A stretch of 64,000 nucleotides of DNA. Origin: Xiphydria camelus. Lineage: Eukaryota > Arthropoda > Insecta > Hymenoptera > Xiphydriidae. Numbering within the stretch: position 1 is the stretch's first letter; each line of letters begins with the position of its first letter. This document shows, in pieces, positions 48,301 to 59,404 of the stretch. The notes under the pieces are model-generated. The model ran no database searches and was not told where the DNA came from. It saw nothing but the letters and a program-made list of their open reading frames with translations. Location of the stretch: positions 3,355,501-3,419,500 of the forward strand of contig OY783193.1 in NCBI GenBank assembly GCA_963678675.1, in the 5' to 3' direction. A program made the translations under genes and the position numbers.

Positions 48301-51300
48301 TATTTCACTGATGAATTGAGGGCCTTAGAATAAAAGGGATACAAGTAACTTTTCTTATATATGGACTTGTGAGTGCAGATTTAGGTTATTTGAATTTAAA
48401 AAATTCAGTATCTGTGCATGTGATCTCATGTGATAGATGAAGCTCAAAGCAGGAAATCTTTTTGTACTAAATAAATTGGCACATAAGGTACCTAAATCTG
48501 CACTTATAAGTCCATATATAAGAAAAGTCACTTGTATCCCTTTTATTCTAAGACCCACAATTAAAAAATGTCATCGATATAAATTGATAATTACTTACGA
48601 CCCCTCAAACAATTTTAGACAGACCCGACTAACTCTTTTTCTCTGTCTATTATAAATACTCAATCGATATGGTTGATTGGTTGATTTTTCACGTCTGTGT
48701 TCAAGAATACACAAACCGCTGTATAATTACAAAAAAACACCCCATTGCCTCAATCATGCTGGCATATTCGAAACAAAAAGCGGTACACGTCCATCCTCTC
48801 GAGGCATCCCACCTTTGCCTTACAGAACCGTAAATAAATCAGAGCGATTCGTTCCTCCTGACTTTCCGCGAGGATACCGAGTCTTCGAGACTCTCCGCGG
48901 GATACCATTCGATCCCCGCGCGGGTATCTCGCGACTCACCCGGTCTCTCGGTGTCTACGTCTCTCGTTCCAGTCGTTGGATTTTATCGTCCCTTCGATCC
49001 AGCTTCTCTTCGAAGTTTCTTCGACTCCGCTCCTTCCCCCGCGCACCGCTCGCAGCCACGCCTCGTCCGTTCTCCTGTGAGGATACCGTCGTGCCCCGTA
49101 TACAGATACACGAAACGCTTTCCTGACTTCCGAGCGCGCGTCGGAGGACTCGGATCGTTGAGCGCGATCTCATCCGTTTTAACCGATTTTAATTCGTACG
49201 AAAACGCGCGGCTAATTCCGCCGCTCCTTCGGGTGGCGCGGCGAGGAGGATAAGAATAGTAAAGGGATCCCTCTCATAAGAAAACAAAAAAGATCACCAC
49301 TCCTCTGAAACTCTTTGTGAGTAGCTTCATTTTGCCGAGTCTGCCAACTTTTTCATCTGCGAAAAATCTGGTTGCCGTCGGGGTTTCGCGATATCGATAA
49401 ATAATTATGTAAAATTTATGAATTTTGTTCATTGATGACCGACAAGTTGATTCTATGCTCGAAGTAAGATAAATATTTATGAAATCAAACGGTAACATTG
49501 TCCGACAAGTTTTCCGCCAGGTATGTCCAGTCCGACGCTCTGAACGTGTGAAATTGATAAAATTTGTCAACTAATCACCAACGAGCTCATTTTTTCGCTA
49601 AAGATAGATAATTATTTATCAAATTTGATGGTGACATTGTCCGACAAGTTTTCCGCCGGGTATGTCCAGTCCGACGATATTCATAATTTTGACATGTTTG
49701 TTAATTAACATCTCGAATCCCCGGCGGAAACCAGACTTCTCGCAGATAAAAAAGCTGGGAGACTCGGCAAAATGAAAGCTACCCGCAAAGTTTCAGAGGA
49801 GTGGTAATCATTTTTCTTTTCTTATGAGGGATCCCTTACCTACTAGAAGGTTCGGTGGTCCTCGGGAGAGAGAAGCCCTTCTCGTCGCGATAGCAGTCGT
49901 TATCTCACGCGGTCCCTCTTCTTCCACGACTTCGCTCCTCTCGTCACTCGCGCCCCAAACGCGACGCCAGACTCTTTCCGCGCCCTTTAAAACGGGGTCG
50001 CTCACAGGGAGAGACGTTATAAATGCTCGTTTAGAGGGATGCAAGGGGGGGGGGGGAGTAAACGACGAGGAAATTTTAACGCGCTTAAAAATGAGACCCG
50101 GCTGAAATTTCGAGCTATCTATCGTCGACGACGGTGTATATGTGTGTGTGTTAACGGTCGTTTGTTTCAGTGCCTCGTGACGGGGGCAGTGCTGATCCTG
50201 ACGGCCGGAGCTGGCATGCCGATTGGCTACAGCGCCGTTCTGCTGCCGAGATTAGCCGAGGATAATGGAACGCTGCACGCTGATAGGGAACTCGGATCTT
50301 GGATAGGTGAGTAATGTTGTACAGTACCTCAATGTGTGGTCTTGTTCTTAACGCCGGCTTTTATCAGTGAAAAATCGACCTCGTTCGCTCCACTTTTGAT
50401 CGGAGTCCCACTCCACTTCCGCGTCTTGTATCGAAAGCGACGGTGAGACGAATTCGTCGAGACGAATAACGTTTACACACGCACCACCCACGGGAGCGAT
50501 TAAACGATTCGATCGAACGACAGAACTCGATCAGAGAGCCACCCGAGAGTCATTTATCAGACGCGTTCTTCGTTCAGTTCGCGGCCAGGGTGAAACTATG
50601 ACGGGCGATGAAAGGGCGAGCGATGAAACGGTGATTGCAAATCTAGGGACAATCTACGACGATCCTTACGAGCCTCGTGAAACGAAAGACAATTCCGATC
50701 GGTCGACGTCTTTCGCTTCACACACGCGTGTAATGTGTTTACTCCCGGTGTCACAGATTCTGTCGCTGGTGACTTTTTAAAATGTTATTTTTCAATGTAC
50801 CAACCAACGATCAATCGATTTGCTGACACAAAAGCATGAGAATTAATTATTTGTTGGTTGGGGTAGTTTTAAGAATGTCACTTTAAATAGCCACCAGCGA
50901 CAAAATCTGTGACGCCGGAAATAGGTACATTTAACCCCCTTATAACCGGTCATGTGGAGTCTCACAGACTCCGGCGCCCCCTGACCGCTAGTGCAAAAAA
51001 AAATTGCACCGGACCAGTTAAGGGTTAACAGGAATGCGTCCATTGTCTGTGACTTCGTAGAAGCGCGTCCCTTTCGATCGCTTCGTATGAAATACCATCA
51101 GAAGTATCCAAACGTACACGCTGGAAAGGCTAGCGTGACGTCACTGAGAATACTTTTCCTCGCGCTCAAACTCAACGATCAGGAATCTATTTAGGTATCG
51201 ACATTTTTTGTATACGTCGTCCATCGCGTTCGACACGTGCCGAGAGAGAATATCTCGCTCGCGATCCGAGTCCCGAGCGCCAGTGAGAGGTGAGCCATTT

Positions 51301-54300
51301 CCGAGGGAGGGGCCGCGAGAGGCTCGCGTGTGAGGGGTGCGAAGGCGACCCGCGGAAAAACGGTCCGCGCGCGTACGCAGCTCGCGCTATTTGCACGCTG
51401 CGAATTATATCTAGCGCGTGTGACTGACCCGAATATTTTTTGATTGGATGATTCCGTCTGACACGTCGGAAGGCCGGAAGTCGGTGGTACTCGAGCTCAA
51501 TTGCCGAAGAGTCGAGATTCGTTGGGTGGGCCAATCGTCGTTTCGCGCTAGAGTTCACTGACAGGACTGGTGGAGAGAGACGAAGCGAGAGAAGGAGGGA
51601 AGCGGGTGGTGTACGCGCGAGAGGAGGAGGAGGAGGAGGGGGTTAAATCGAGAGGGAAAATAGAGGGAAGAAGGAAAATCGAAGGGAAAAATAGAGGGAG
51701 GAAATGGATGGCCATTTTTCCCGCACGGAAAAATAGAATATACATGTGCAAAATATATATGTATCTGTGTGTATGAATTCTGTGGCAAGTAGATTTGAAA
51801 TATATATTTTTTTGACGTCTTTTATATATAAGTGAATAAGGGAAATATGCGTCAAAATATATGTGATATATGTATGTGTTCCTTTTGGCAGGTACAATAT
51901 TTTTTAAAATGGCAAGTATTTTTTAAAAGCAGATTGAGAAGACCTTTGAAATTGGACATAATATTATGTACGATGTGGAAACTCACTATTTTGGGAACAA
52001 TGAGCTAAAATATAGGGAGCAGACCATCTAAGAATTATCAGCACTTAAACGAAGGTAGATGTGAAAGAAGTAAACAGGTGCATAAGCATACGGCTACATA
52101 CTCTCTATACCTGAATTAGTGAAAAAATTACTGATAAACAGTGGACTTTCATTGATTCAGACTTAAAGTACGCTATAAGCCGCGTGCTGAATTACTAGAC
52201 GTGCCGGAGAAGCGAAGTGCCAGATCAGTGTGGGAGTGTATTATATGTACCTATACATATAATATTCGTAATACACAACTGAAATGCGTGTGGAGATGCA
52301 TGAAGATGCAATGACCTGACGACATATATGTTAATGTAGTATTTCAATATACACACGTGAAGATATATAATCACATATATTCCAGAAATATTTTCACATA
52401 ATCTATATAATGACGTGAAACTGACGTAAAATTTAAATATATGCAAATATGCAAAATACATTAGAAATACATTTTGACATATAAATACCGCATGTAGATT
52501 GCGCGATATATTCCTCATATATTTATTTTGCCACAGATGCATGTAATATAACTAACATATTTATTCGCGTATATATATTTGGCATATAATTCTTTTCCGC
52601 GCGGGGTTTTCCCCGTCCCACAAATCTCGGGCGCTTCGATAACTCGGAAATCCGCTCTTTACTCCGGACACCATCACTCGGCTTCCGTACCACCAATAGC
52701 CGAGAACGCGCTCGGCACTCCACATCCCTCGCGAGCGCGAGCGAGAACGTTTCATATCCGCGAGACGTTAAACTTTTATACGATCGGAGCTCTCGTCGCG
52801 GGGAGGCGAACCGTGGCGTGCCCGCGGAATGTCGAGTAGATGGACCGACGTCCGGAGTGCGCGTCGGACGAGAGAGCGATAAGATTCACCCGCGCGGGGA
52901 CCAGCGAGAGAAAACAATAATTGCGCTCGCGGGGGCGTACGACTTCGGTTCTGGAAACTCGACCCGAGTGCTTTTAAGGGCGTCGTCATTACGGAGTCCC
53001 GGAAGCTCGTTAGCGGGGGGCGAATCCCACTCGCGTGACTTCCAAGTCAAGACGCGGCGATGGGAGCGCGCGGATGCGTCCGGCTCTTTCTCCTCCTCCC
53101 CCTCCTCCTCTCGCGTTTTCCGCGCTGTACGCGATAAAGGTCGAATAACGCCGACTCGCGGACGAGAAAAACTCCAGTGATTGGCATTCGCCTAGTGATT
53201 GGCACTTTTCGACTATGGCTGCATTGGATGGAGAGAAATAAAGATATGCCAATGAGAGAGAGAGACTGGACATTTTCGTCTGCTTAAAGTGCCAATTACC
53301 GGGTCCTTTACCCTACGTGTAAACAGAAAAGAAAATAGTCGATCCGACTGAATTGGCGATAACGGGCGGTGGAACGCCGATCCGGTTACTTGAATTAAAT
53401 AATTTCGTTGTAATGATTTGAAATTGTTTGACGAAAACAAGCTGTAGCCGAGACTAGCAAATTAGTTTGGCACGAGTAACTTGACCTGCGTTCCCCCGCC
53501 CATGACCGCTAATTTAGTCCCATCTACCACATTTTTTCTCAGTGTATACACATACGTGTATCGGCCTATACTCGCGACAATAACGGCCATTCGTTTCGTT
53601 TCGCAAACGCCGAGGGAATTTGCCTATTCGCAATTTCGAGCCATTCCGTCGCGCCGCACGACTCGATTGCTCTTTCGGGACCGGCGAGATAATTTATATC
53701 CCGAGACGAAGTTTACCGGGCGCCCGAAGGCGCGGAGGTCGCGTCGGCAGGAGAGAAAGTGTGTTCGGTGCCTCGCCGGTTGTCGCGCAGCGAATACATG
53801 AATTTCAGATCGACCGAATGACGCGATTTCGAATAGGTACGACTCGGCGCGCGCTCGCATCCACGTAACGCGGATTAGGACTGCTTTGCATACAACGGTG
53901 CGCGCGGTTATACAGGCGCGAGACTCCCATGCATATTTATGACGCATCGCGTACCTTCTTTCGTATCTCGGCGTTGCGCTTAGGCGAATCCTTTTCCGAC
54001 TGTGCGCCGGCGCCGCACGGTTAATACACGAGCTCGTCCGACTGGATACGGGGTAATTACCACTGGCGGTGCGAACGATGATGCCGTGAGAGACGGTATC
54101 GGCGATAGGTATCGCTCTCCCGCGGTAAATCTCGCGCGAACGCGACGAGGAGAAGACGAGAACGAAACTTTTGAGTCCGAGAAGTCGAGTTAGACTTGGA
54201 ACGTACCGAAGTGCGCAGTGAAAAATGATTAGTAATGTTCACGAAGCTTTGGTCGATATGGAAACAATGAAATATTTTCATCGGGACAAAGAAACTTTTA

Positions 54301-57300
54301 GTTGCGACAAATAAATGTTGGTCTCGGCAGCGTAGCGTTTCCAAAATATTCGGTTGTGACGATCTGACATTTGTCTCGTCGCGATACAAATATTTCGTTA
54401 TTCCCATCCTATCAACCAAAGTTCGATCAACCCAACCAATCATTTTTCTCAGTGCAGCGAGCAAAGCAGCGATGAAATTTCCAATAAGAAAATACAGATT
54501 TGTTTGTCCCACGTTTTACTCCAATCTCATCGCTGCACGGCTCTCCGTTTCATTAGGCGCTCAGCCTAAAAATGAACACATCGTCTCGATTCGCGCGCGG
54601 GTAGCACGCGAGTGGAAATCGCTTCGTCCCGCTCGGCGACGATTTTTAGTTCACGCGCGTGCCGCCCCGTCCGAAAGACGCGCCAGGCGACAATTTGACA
54701 GGGGTAGCGTCGCAGGGATTGATGAAGCCTCGTGCAGCCAGACTCCTCGGAGAGATCTCTATCTGGGTCACCACACGTGCGTTACAGCGAATTGAAACGC
54801 CAGTGATGTTTTGCAGGGTCGTCGCTGCGCGCGGCTGGACGATTCGCCCGACGCGAACTTCCATATACACACATATACACATATAGTCGAGGACGCGTCA
54901 ATTTTGCCGGGGTACACGGAAGGATTAATAAACTCGCGTCGCGCACGAATCGACGGTTCTATTTGGGTCGGCGCGCGGTCACGCGCTAATCGCGAATACA
55001 ATATCCCGCCAAGATCTCCTCCCCGAACGCGTCGTCGAAATTGGACCATGACCTACTCGGCGCTTGATTTTTGCCAAGACAATTTTGCCATTGCGACGCG
55101 CTCAATTCTTTCCTGCGTCGAACCGCCTGCGACGCGCGAAAGCGCGGGGGGATCGCGCGTCTGGCCCGTTACGTTTGCGGGCCGCGATATCGCGTCGGGA
55201 TTAAAAATTCGTGTCAGGGTCGTGTCCCCCTGCGTCACGCCTTCGGAATACTCGCGCTTCGAGGAAGCGATTCGAGGTTCCGGTCGTATCGCGTTGCGGA
55301 CGTCGCGATCGCTCGTCCCGGCTTCGCGATTAATCGTCAATTCGCGCCCCGAGGTCGGATCTGTTCCGTGTCGAAGCTCGGGGGGGGGGGGGGGAATTTT
55401 ACAACGTCGAGCGATCGTAAGGTAACCGTCCCGATAGCCGGACGGGGCTGAGAGGATCCGGACAGCCGTAAAAATTCATGCGGCGGATTTGACTCGGGGC
55501 TCTTGGCGCTTCCTGTATGCGTTCTTAATTTATTGGAGATTTTTTTTTCATTGATCGTTCCTTTTTATTCCGTTCGATGATTCGAATTATACTCAAATAC
55601 GTCCGGTTACCGGGACGTGTCCTGCTGTTGGGACGGTTACCTTGTAGTCGTGTTAAGGGGCAAATAGACGATCAACTTGGTTGTCAACTTAATTGTTAGC
55701 TCTTGAATTGTCAACTACCAACCTGCCTGCAGACATTCAACATCCCTTGCGACACGGCAAGTTGACAGCAGAGTTGACAACCAAGTTGATCTGCACCTTA
55801 ACGTTTCGGAGATATCGCTCGGTTCGGGCTCTGCGATGCGGGATTACGGAATTCGGGATCGCGCCTTGATCGGGCTCTTATCGAGGCGACGCACTCGTGC
55901 GAACCTCCCTTCGAGCGCGTCCCTCCGACTTAAACTACCCCGTTCCTTCGTTCGCGCGTAGATAGGAGGCGACACTGAGAGAAATAATATTGCTGGTGTC
56001 AACAAAATATCGCGGAACCAAGAACATATCGTGGGTATACTGCGAAGAGCGACCAAGTCAAAAATCAACCTGGTCACTTTTTACTGTATTACTATCAGTC
56101 CTATGGACTTGGTCATATATCCGCAGTGTCAAAAGAAACTGAAAATATTTAAGATTATTTGGACACTGCGGATATACCTATGACCAAATCCGTAGGACTG
56201 ATAGTAATACAGTAAAAAGTGACCAAGTTGATTTTTGACTTGGTCACTTTTCGCAGTATACCCACGATATGATCTTAACAATTTTTAAGAATACAGATTC
56301 TTTGTCGAGGAATATAATATTCTCGGTTCAAGAATACCTTCGCTGGGACAAGAGTTTCTTCTTGCGCGGAAAAGACAATTACCCGAGCCTATCAAGTATT
56401 TTCTTGCACGGAGAAAACTCGATGACTCGATCTTGGAATTATATCAATTTTTTGATCAATGAAAACATTTTCGTGGCGCCAGCAATTATTTCTCTGAGCG
56501 TACTCGAATTCAACCCTCCGAAGCGCTTCCACTGAATCGACTCCATCCGATACGATCTTTTGCGCAGCCTCCGTGCACAGTCTGGCGACTCCCTTCGGCT
56601 CGCTGCTCTCCGGTCCTCTGCTCGACTTGATCGGCAGACGCGGATCGCTGCAACTGGCCGTAGTGCCGATGTACATCGGCTGGATCGTAATAGGCTGCGC
56701 CGTCAACATCCCCCAAGTTTTGGCCGGACGACTGATAGCCGGCTTTGGCGTTGGACTCATCGTCGTGCCGGCTCAGGTATCGCTTCGTCGTTCTTCATAT
56801 AAGAGAGAGATAGATAGATAGATAATTTTGCTTATTATTCAAGTAGAACAACTTTTGAGCTCTGCAAGCAGAGCACAATGTACAAGTGAAGTAAAAGTAA
56901 TGATTAAATGTAAAAATTTAGAAAACAAGCATTACAGTGTAAGGGTAGCTAACAATTGCAGGTAAACAGAAATAAAATAGAGAGAGAGAGTGATTGATTG
57001 ATTGATAATATTATTTATTGCCCAGTGATGAACAAAGACGCAGATGATTCTGCTCGACAAGTAGAATTCGTAAGAGTATAGCTTAATAGGTATAGTGGTA
57101 GCATAATTACAGAGCACGTGTATAAAGACATATTGTTGAGGTAGTAAGACAGGTATAACGGTATTGCATGCTCTCTCACTTAGTAGATAGTCGTGACAAT
57201 AGTAAAATTGAAATTAAGAAAACAAAACCAGAAAAGAAAACATATTCAGAGAGCGCAGGGCCCGGTATCTCTCGAGCTAGCTCATCGTTCCGCTCTCCGC

Positions 57301-59371
57301 CCCGCTCAGGTCATAGTCGGCGAGATGGCCGACCCGGGGCTCCGAGGTTTCCTCGTGGGAGCTCCGTTCGCCGCTTACAGCCTGGGAATCCTCCTGGTTT
57401 ACGCTCTGGGGGCGGCCCTCGATTGGAAGGTCGTCGCGTTTTGCGGCACCGTGCTTCCGGGTCTGAGCTTGATAGCGCTGAGCTTCGTGCCGGAGAGTCC
57501 AGTCTGGCTGGCGAGGAGGTGGAAGATCGAGGCCGCCGAGAAGGCTCTTCTGTGGCTGCGAGGCGGCGACGTGGCGCAGGTTGGTCGACCGGCGAGAAGC
57601 GCGACGCGATAGAGAGCGCGAACGAGATCGACACCGATGAACCGCGACGTCTTCCCTCCTCGACAGGTCAACGCGGAAATATCGCTCCTCGAGACCAGAG
57701 CGAAGGCCGACGTCGCTCGCATGTCGTCCACGGCGTCTCTGTCCCGGCAGGCCACCTCCGCCGTCTCGACGATTCTGAGTCCCGGCGTCTGGAAGCCCCT
57801 GGCGATCATCAACATCTTCAACGTCCTGCAGATACTCTGCGGCACTTACGTCATCGTTTTCTACGGGGTCGACCTCATCAGCGACATCGGTAAGTCTCGC
57901 CGCGGACTCGATACCGTCGAGTTTAATCAGATAAAATTTGATACCGATGTGATTTCACGCGCGATCCTAACGAAGGGGGAGACACGATGGACAGCTACTT
58001 GGCGGCCGTCGTCACCGCCGCCGTCAGGTTCGCCTTCTGCCTGCTCGCTTGCGTACTGCTGCTGAAAATGGGCAGAAGACTGATGGGCATCATCTCGGCC
58101 AGCGGAACGGCCCTCGCTTCGCTGGTGCTGGCCGGATATACGTTGGCCAGAAAGGAGGAATCCTCGACCGACGTGAGTTCGAAGAATCTCGATCGTTTCT
58201 CCGTCAGTCGCATACGCGCTGCATCTGCCGCTCTGCCTACCTACCACCCCCCGTCCGAGTCGTTGATCGAAACTTTCCAATTTCCCCGCACAATTTCCCC
58301 GCGTCTGCCGTCCGGAGTACGAGTATTAGACGGTCTTTGCCTGGAATCCATCGACATCCTTCGTCGCTTCTCGTCGCTACGCATCGCACGCTCCTCTTGG
58401 CGCCTTTCCGCGTTTTGCATTGTCTCGCGAATGGCGTAGAATGTAAAACACCGTCGAAGCGAGAGCTTCTTCGCTGATACGCTTACAAACGGAATATCGA
58501 GCGTTGAGAATAGTTGGCATCAATCTTCGCTCGTCTCTTCGGAATGCTTCGCGTCGCTTGCTTCTCCTCGTTTCGCGTCGTCCTCCGCATCGCCTCGAAT
58601 GCAAATGACCGTCGTACAAAAAACCTCTTCTCGCGAGCAGGCCTACGTTCTCGGCACCTGCCTCCTGGTGTACGTCGGTTCCAACACCGTGGGCCTCATG
58701 TGTCTACCCGGTCTGATGATGGGGGAACTTCTACCTTCCAGAGCTCGTGGCATCGGTGGGGGCTGCACGTTCTTCCTCTTCAATTTGATCCTGTTCGGAG
58801 TCACCAAAGTGTTTCCCATGGTGAGCATAACAGCGCGTAGCGTAGAATCTATCGGCAATTCTTAGCTTTTAAATCCGGTATACGAGAAGTTACTTCCTAC
58901 CAGAGTCACGTCAACTTTATTCAAACGTTTCGTACGAACGTTCTACTTTGTCATTGCGTTAAAAGAGGACAAGATTCGTTCGTTTCGCGCGTCCCGATAA
59001 TACGAGGCTTTTAGCGCGAAAGCACGCGTTGGTGTATCAAGTTCGCTATACGATGTCCGTGCAACAGGTGAACGACGCCGTCGGCATGTCGGGGGTTTTC
59101 ACGATTTTCGGAGCGTCGGCGTTGCTGGAAGCCGTCTTCATTTACGTCGCGGTGCCGGAAACGAAGGGGCGCACGCTTCAGCAGATCGAAGACTACTTTC
59201 AGGTGAGGAAAGTTCACCGGCGCGAGGCGCGACGATTCGCGGTCGATCGAGCGTTGGTAGAGGGATACCGGAGAACGAAGAGTTATCTTCTTTCAGGAGA
59301 GCCACGGGTTTTGGGTGACGAGAAGGAAAGAGCCGAAGCAAAATCAAATATCCACACTGACTGAAGCTTAG
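45354..59371 (+). CDS. MFS sugar transporter, facilitated trehalose transporter Tret1-like, 534 aa
   Basis: Ten exons: 45354-45370, 46692-46854, 50171-50306, 56568-56776, 57310-57579, 57667-57889, 57976-58172, 58641-58820, 59068-59202 and 59297-59371. Their 1605 nt close exactly in phase, giving MMRDTRQETQ to STLTEA. Family marks are clear: D-x-x-GRR after TM2 (D125, GRR 128-130), GEMADPGLRG after TM4 (E180, R187), PESP at 236-239, MGRR at 371-374 between TM8 and TM9, and PETKG at 495-499 after TM12. About 12 hydrophobic segments fit the usual fold and length. The protein would carry a sugar (trehalose, glucose or similar) across the plasma membrane by facilitated diffusion. The TM7 motif, normally QQxSGxxxxxxY in GLUTs, reads VLQILCGTYVIVFY, so substrate is uncertain. 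The N-terminal 60 residues are Asn-rich and hydrophilic. Introns 3 (6.3 kb) and 2 (3.3 kb) are full of inverted repeats. The call is sure at family level, not for substrate. Confidence 0.9.
45544..45563. repeat. Interstitial telomere-type repeat (AACCT)4
   Basis: Four perfect units of AACCT (TTAGG on the minus strand), the canonical insect telomere motif, lie in intron 1 of the transporter gene. They are too short to be a telomere. Confidence 0.8.
46279..46428. mobile_element. TA-flanked MITE in the loop of an outer palindrome
   Basis: Ends aggggctaagtaccaaa and tttggtacttagcccct, flanked by TA. The outer arms are ttgaagagtcgacttga (46258-46274) and tcaagttcactcttcaa. A second hairpin, ggggttattaaatagcccc, lies inside. 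Confidence 0.8.
48147..48649. mobile_element. MITE family E, copy 2, with a 245-bp insert
   Basis: Ends cacagagaaaaagaattagt and actaactctttttctctgt. The insert at 48316-48560 (ttgagggccttagaataaaa and its inverse) is the short form of the outer element at 41989-42886. Confidence 0.8.
49262..49838. mobile_element. 577-bp long-arm element with an internal tandem
   Basis: Arms of about 110 bases run from agggatccctctcataagaa inward through gcttcattttgccgagtctg and pair with the inverse ending at 49838. Between the arms are two direct copies of acattgtccgacaagttttc-cgcc(a/g)ggtatgtccagtccgacg (near 49495 and 49632). Confidence 0.8.
50739..50927. mobile_element. Inverted repeat with CGGTGTCACAGATTCTGTCG arms
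   Basis: Arms actcccggtgtcacagattc...cgctggtga and ccaccagcgacaaaatctgt...gccggaaat surround about 115 bases. A TTAA element follows 4 bases later. Confidence 0.7.
50931..51028. mobile_element. 98-bp TTAA-flanked micro-element
   Basis: TTAA at both ends, ends cccccttataaccggt and accagttaaggg, inner palindrome ggagtctcacagactcc. Confidence 0.7.
53317..53546 (-). mobile_element. MITE family G, copy 2
   Basis: Reverse complement of 17885-18116 along its full length, with ends gtgtaaacagaaaagaaaat and cattttttctcagtgta. It lies in transporter intron 3. Confidence 0.8.
54216..54456. mobile_element. MITE with GCAGTGAAAAATGATT ends
   Basis: Left end gcagtgaaaaatgattagta and right end ccaatcatttttctcagtgc pair. 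The arms continue through ttggtcgat and atcaaccaaag. Confidence 0.65.
55653..55801. mobile_element. 149-bp TTAA-flanked hairpin element
   Basis: TTAA at both ends. Arms ggggcaaatagacgatcaac...ttggttgtcaac and gttgacaaccaagttgatc...tgcacc. Confidence 0.7.
55975..56503. mobile_element. MITE family H, copy 4, with a 235-bp palindromic insert
   Basis: Ends cactgagagaaataatattg and gcaattatttctctgagcg. The insert (56031-56265) has near-perfect arms beginning gtgggtatactgcgaagag; both arms also carry tactgtattactatcagtcc or its inverse. It ends 65 bases before transporter exon 4. Confidence 0.75.
56804..57170 (-). mobile_element. Two possible retroelement 3' ends with simple-repeat tails
   Basis: Within the 533-bp intron 4 of the transporter gene, a (GATA)n tract (about 56806-56822) and a (GATT)n tract (about 56990-57005) are each followed by A/T-rich sequence beginning taattttgctta or taatattatttattgccc. 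On the minus strand each reads as an A-rich body, an AATAA-type word and a simple-repeat tail. Confidence 0.35.
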
Positions 59372-59398
59372 ATTTAACGAGCTACCTCTTCCTGTGTA

Positions 59399-59404
59399 AA
59401 TAAA
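59399..59404 (+). terminator. Poly(A) signal of the sugar transporter gene
   Basis: AATAAA occurs 28 bases after the stop codon at 59369-59371, followed by T/G-rich sequence (cgttgttgtacgtg) of the kind expected downstream of a cleavage site. This implies a very short 3' UTR. Confidence 0.6.

Larger units (their letters stand above)
46855..50170 (+). other. Sugar transporter intron 2, 3.3 kb
   Basis: Begins gtacgtgg and ends gtttgtttcag. It holds MITE family E copy 2 with its insert, a GC-rich block (48.8-49.25 kb) and the long inverted repeat at 49262-49838. No exon was recognised. Confidence 0.75.
50307..56567 (+). other. Sugar transporter intron 3, 6.3 kb
   Basis: Begins gtgagtaa and ends ttttgcgcag. 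It contains inverted repeats at 50739-51028, an A/T-rich stretch (51.7-52.55 kb), GC-rich blocks with chance frames (52.6-53.2, 54.5-55.5 kb) and the elements at 53317-53546, 54216-54456, 55653-55801 and 55975-56503. Confidence 0.75.
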
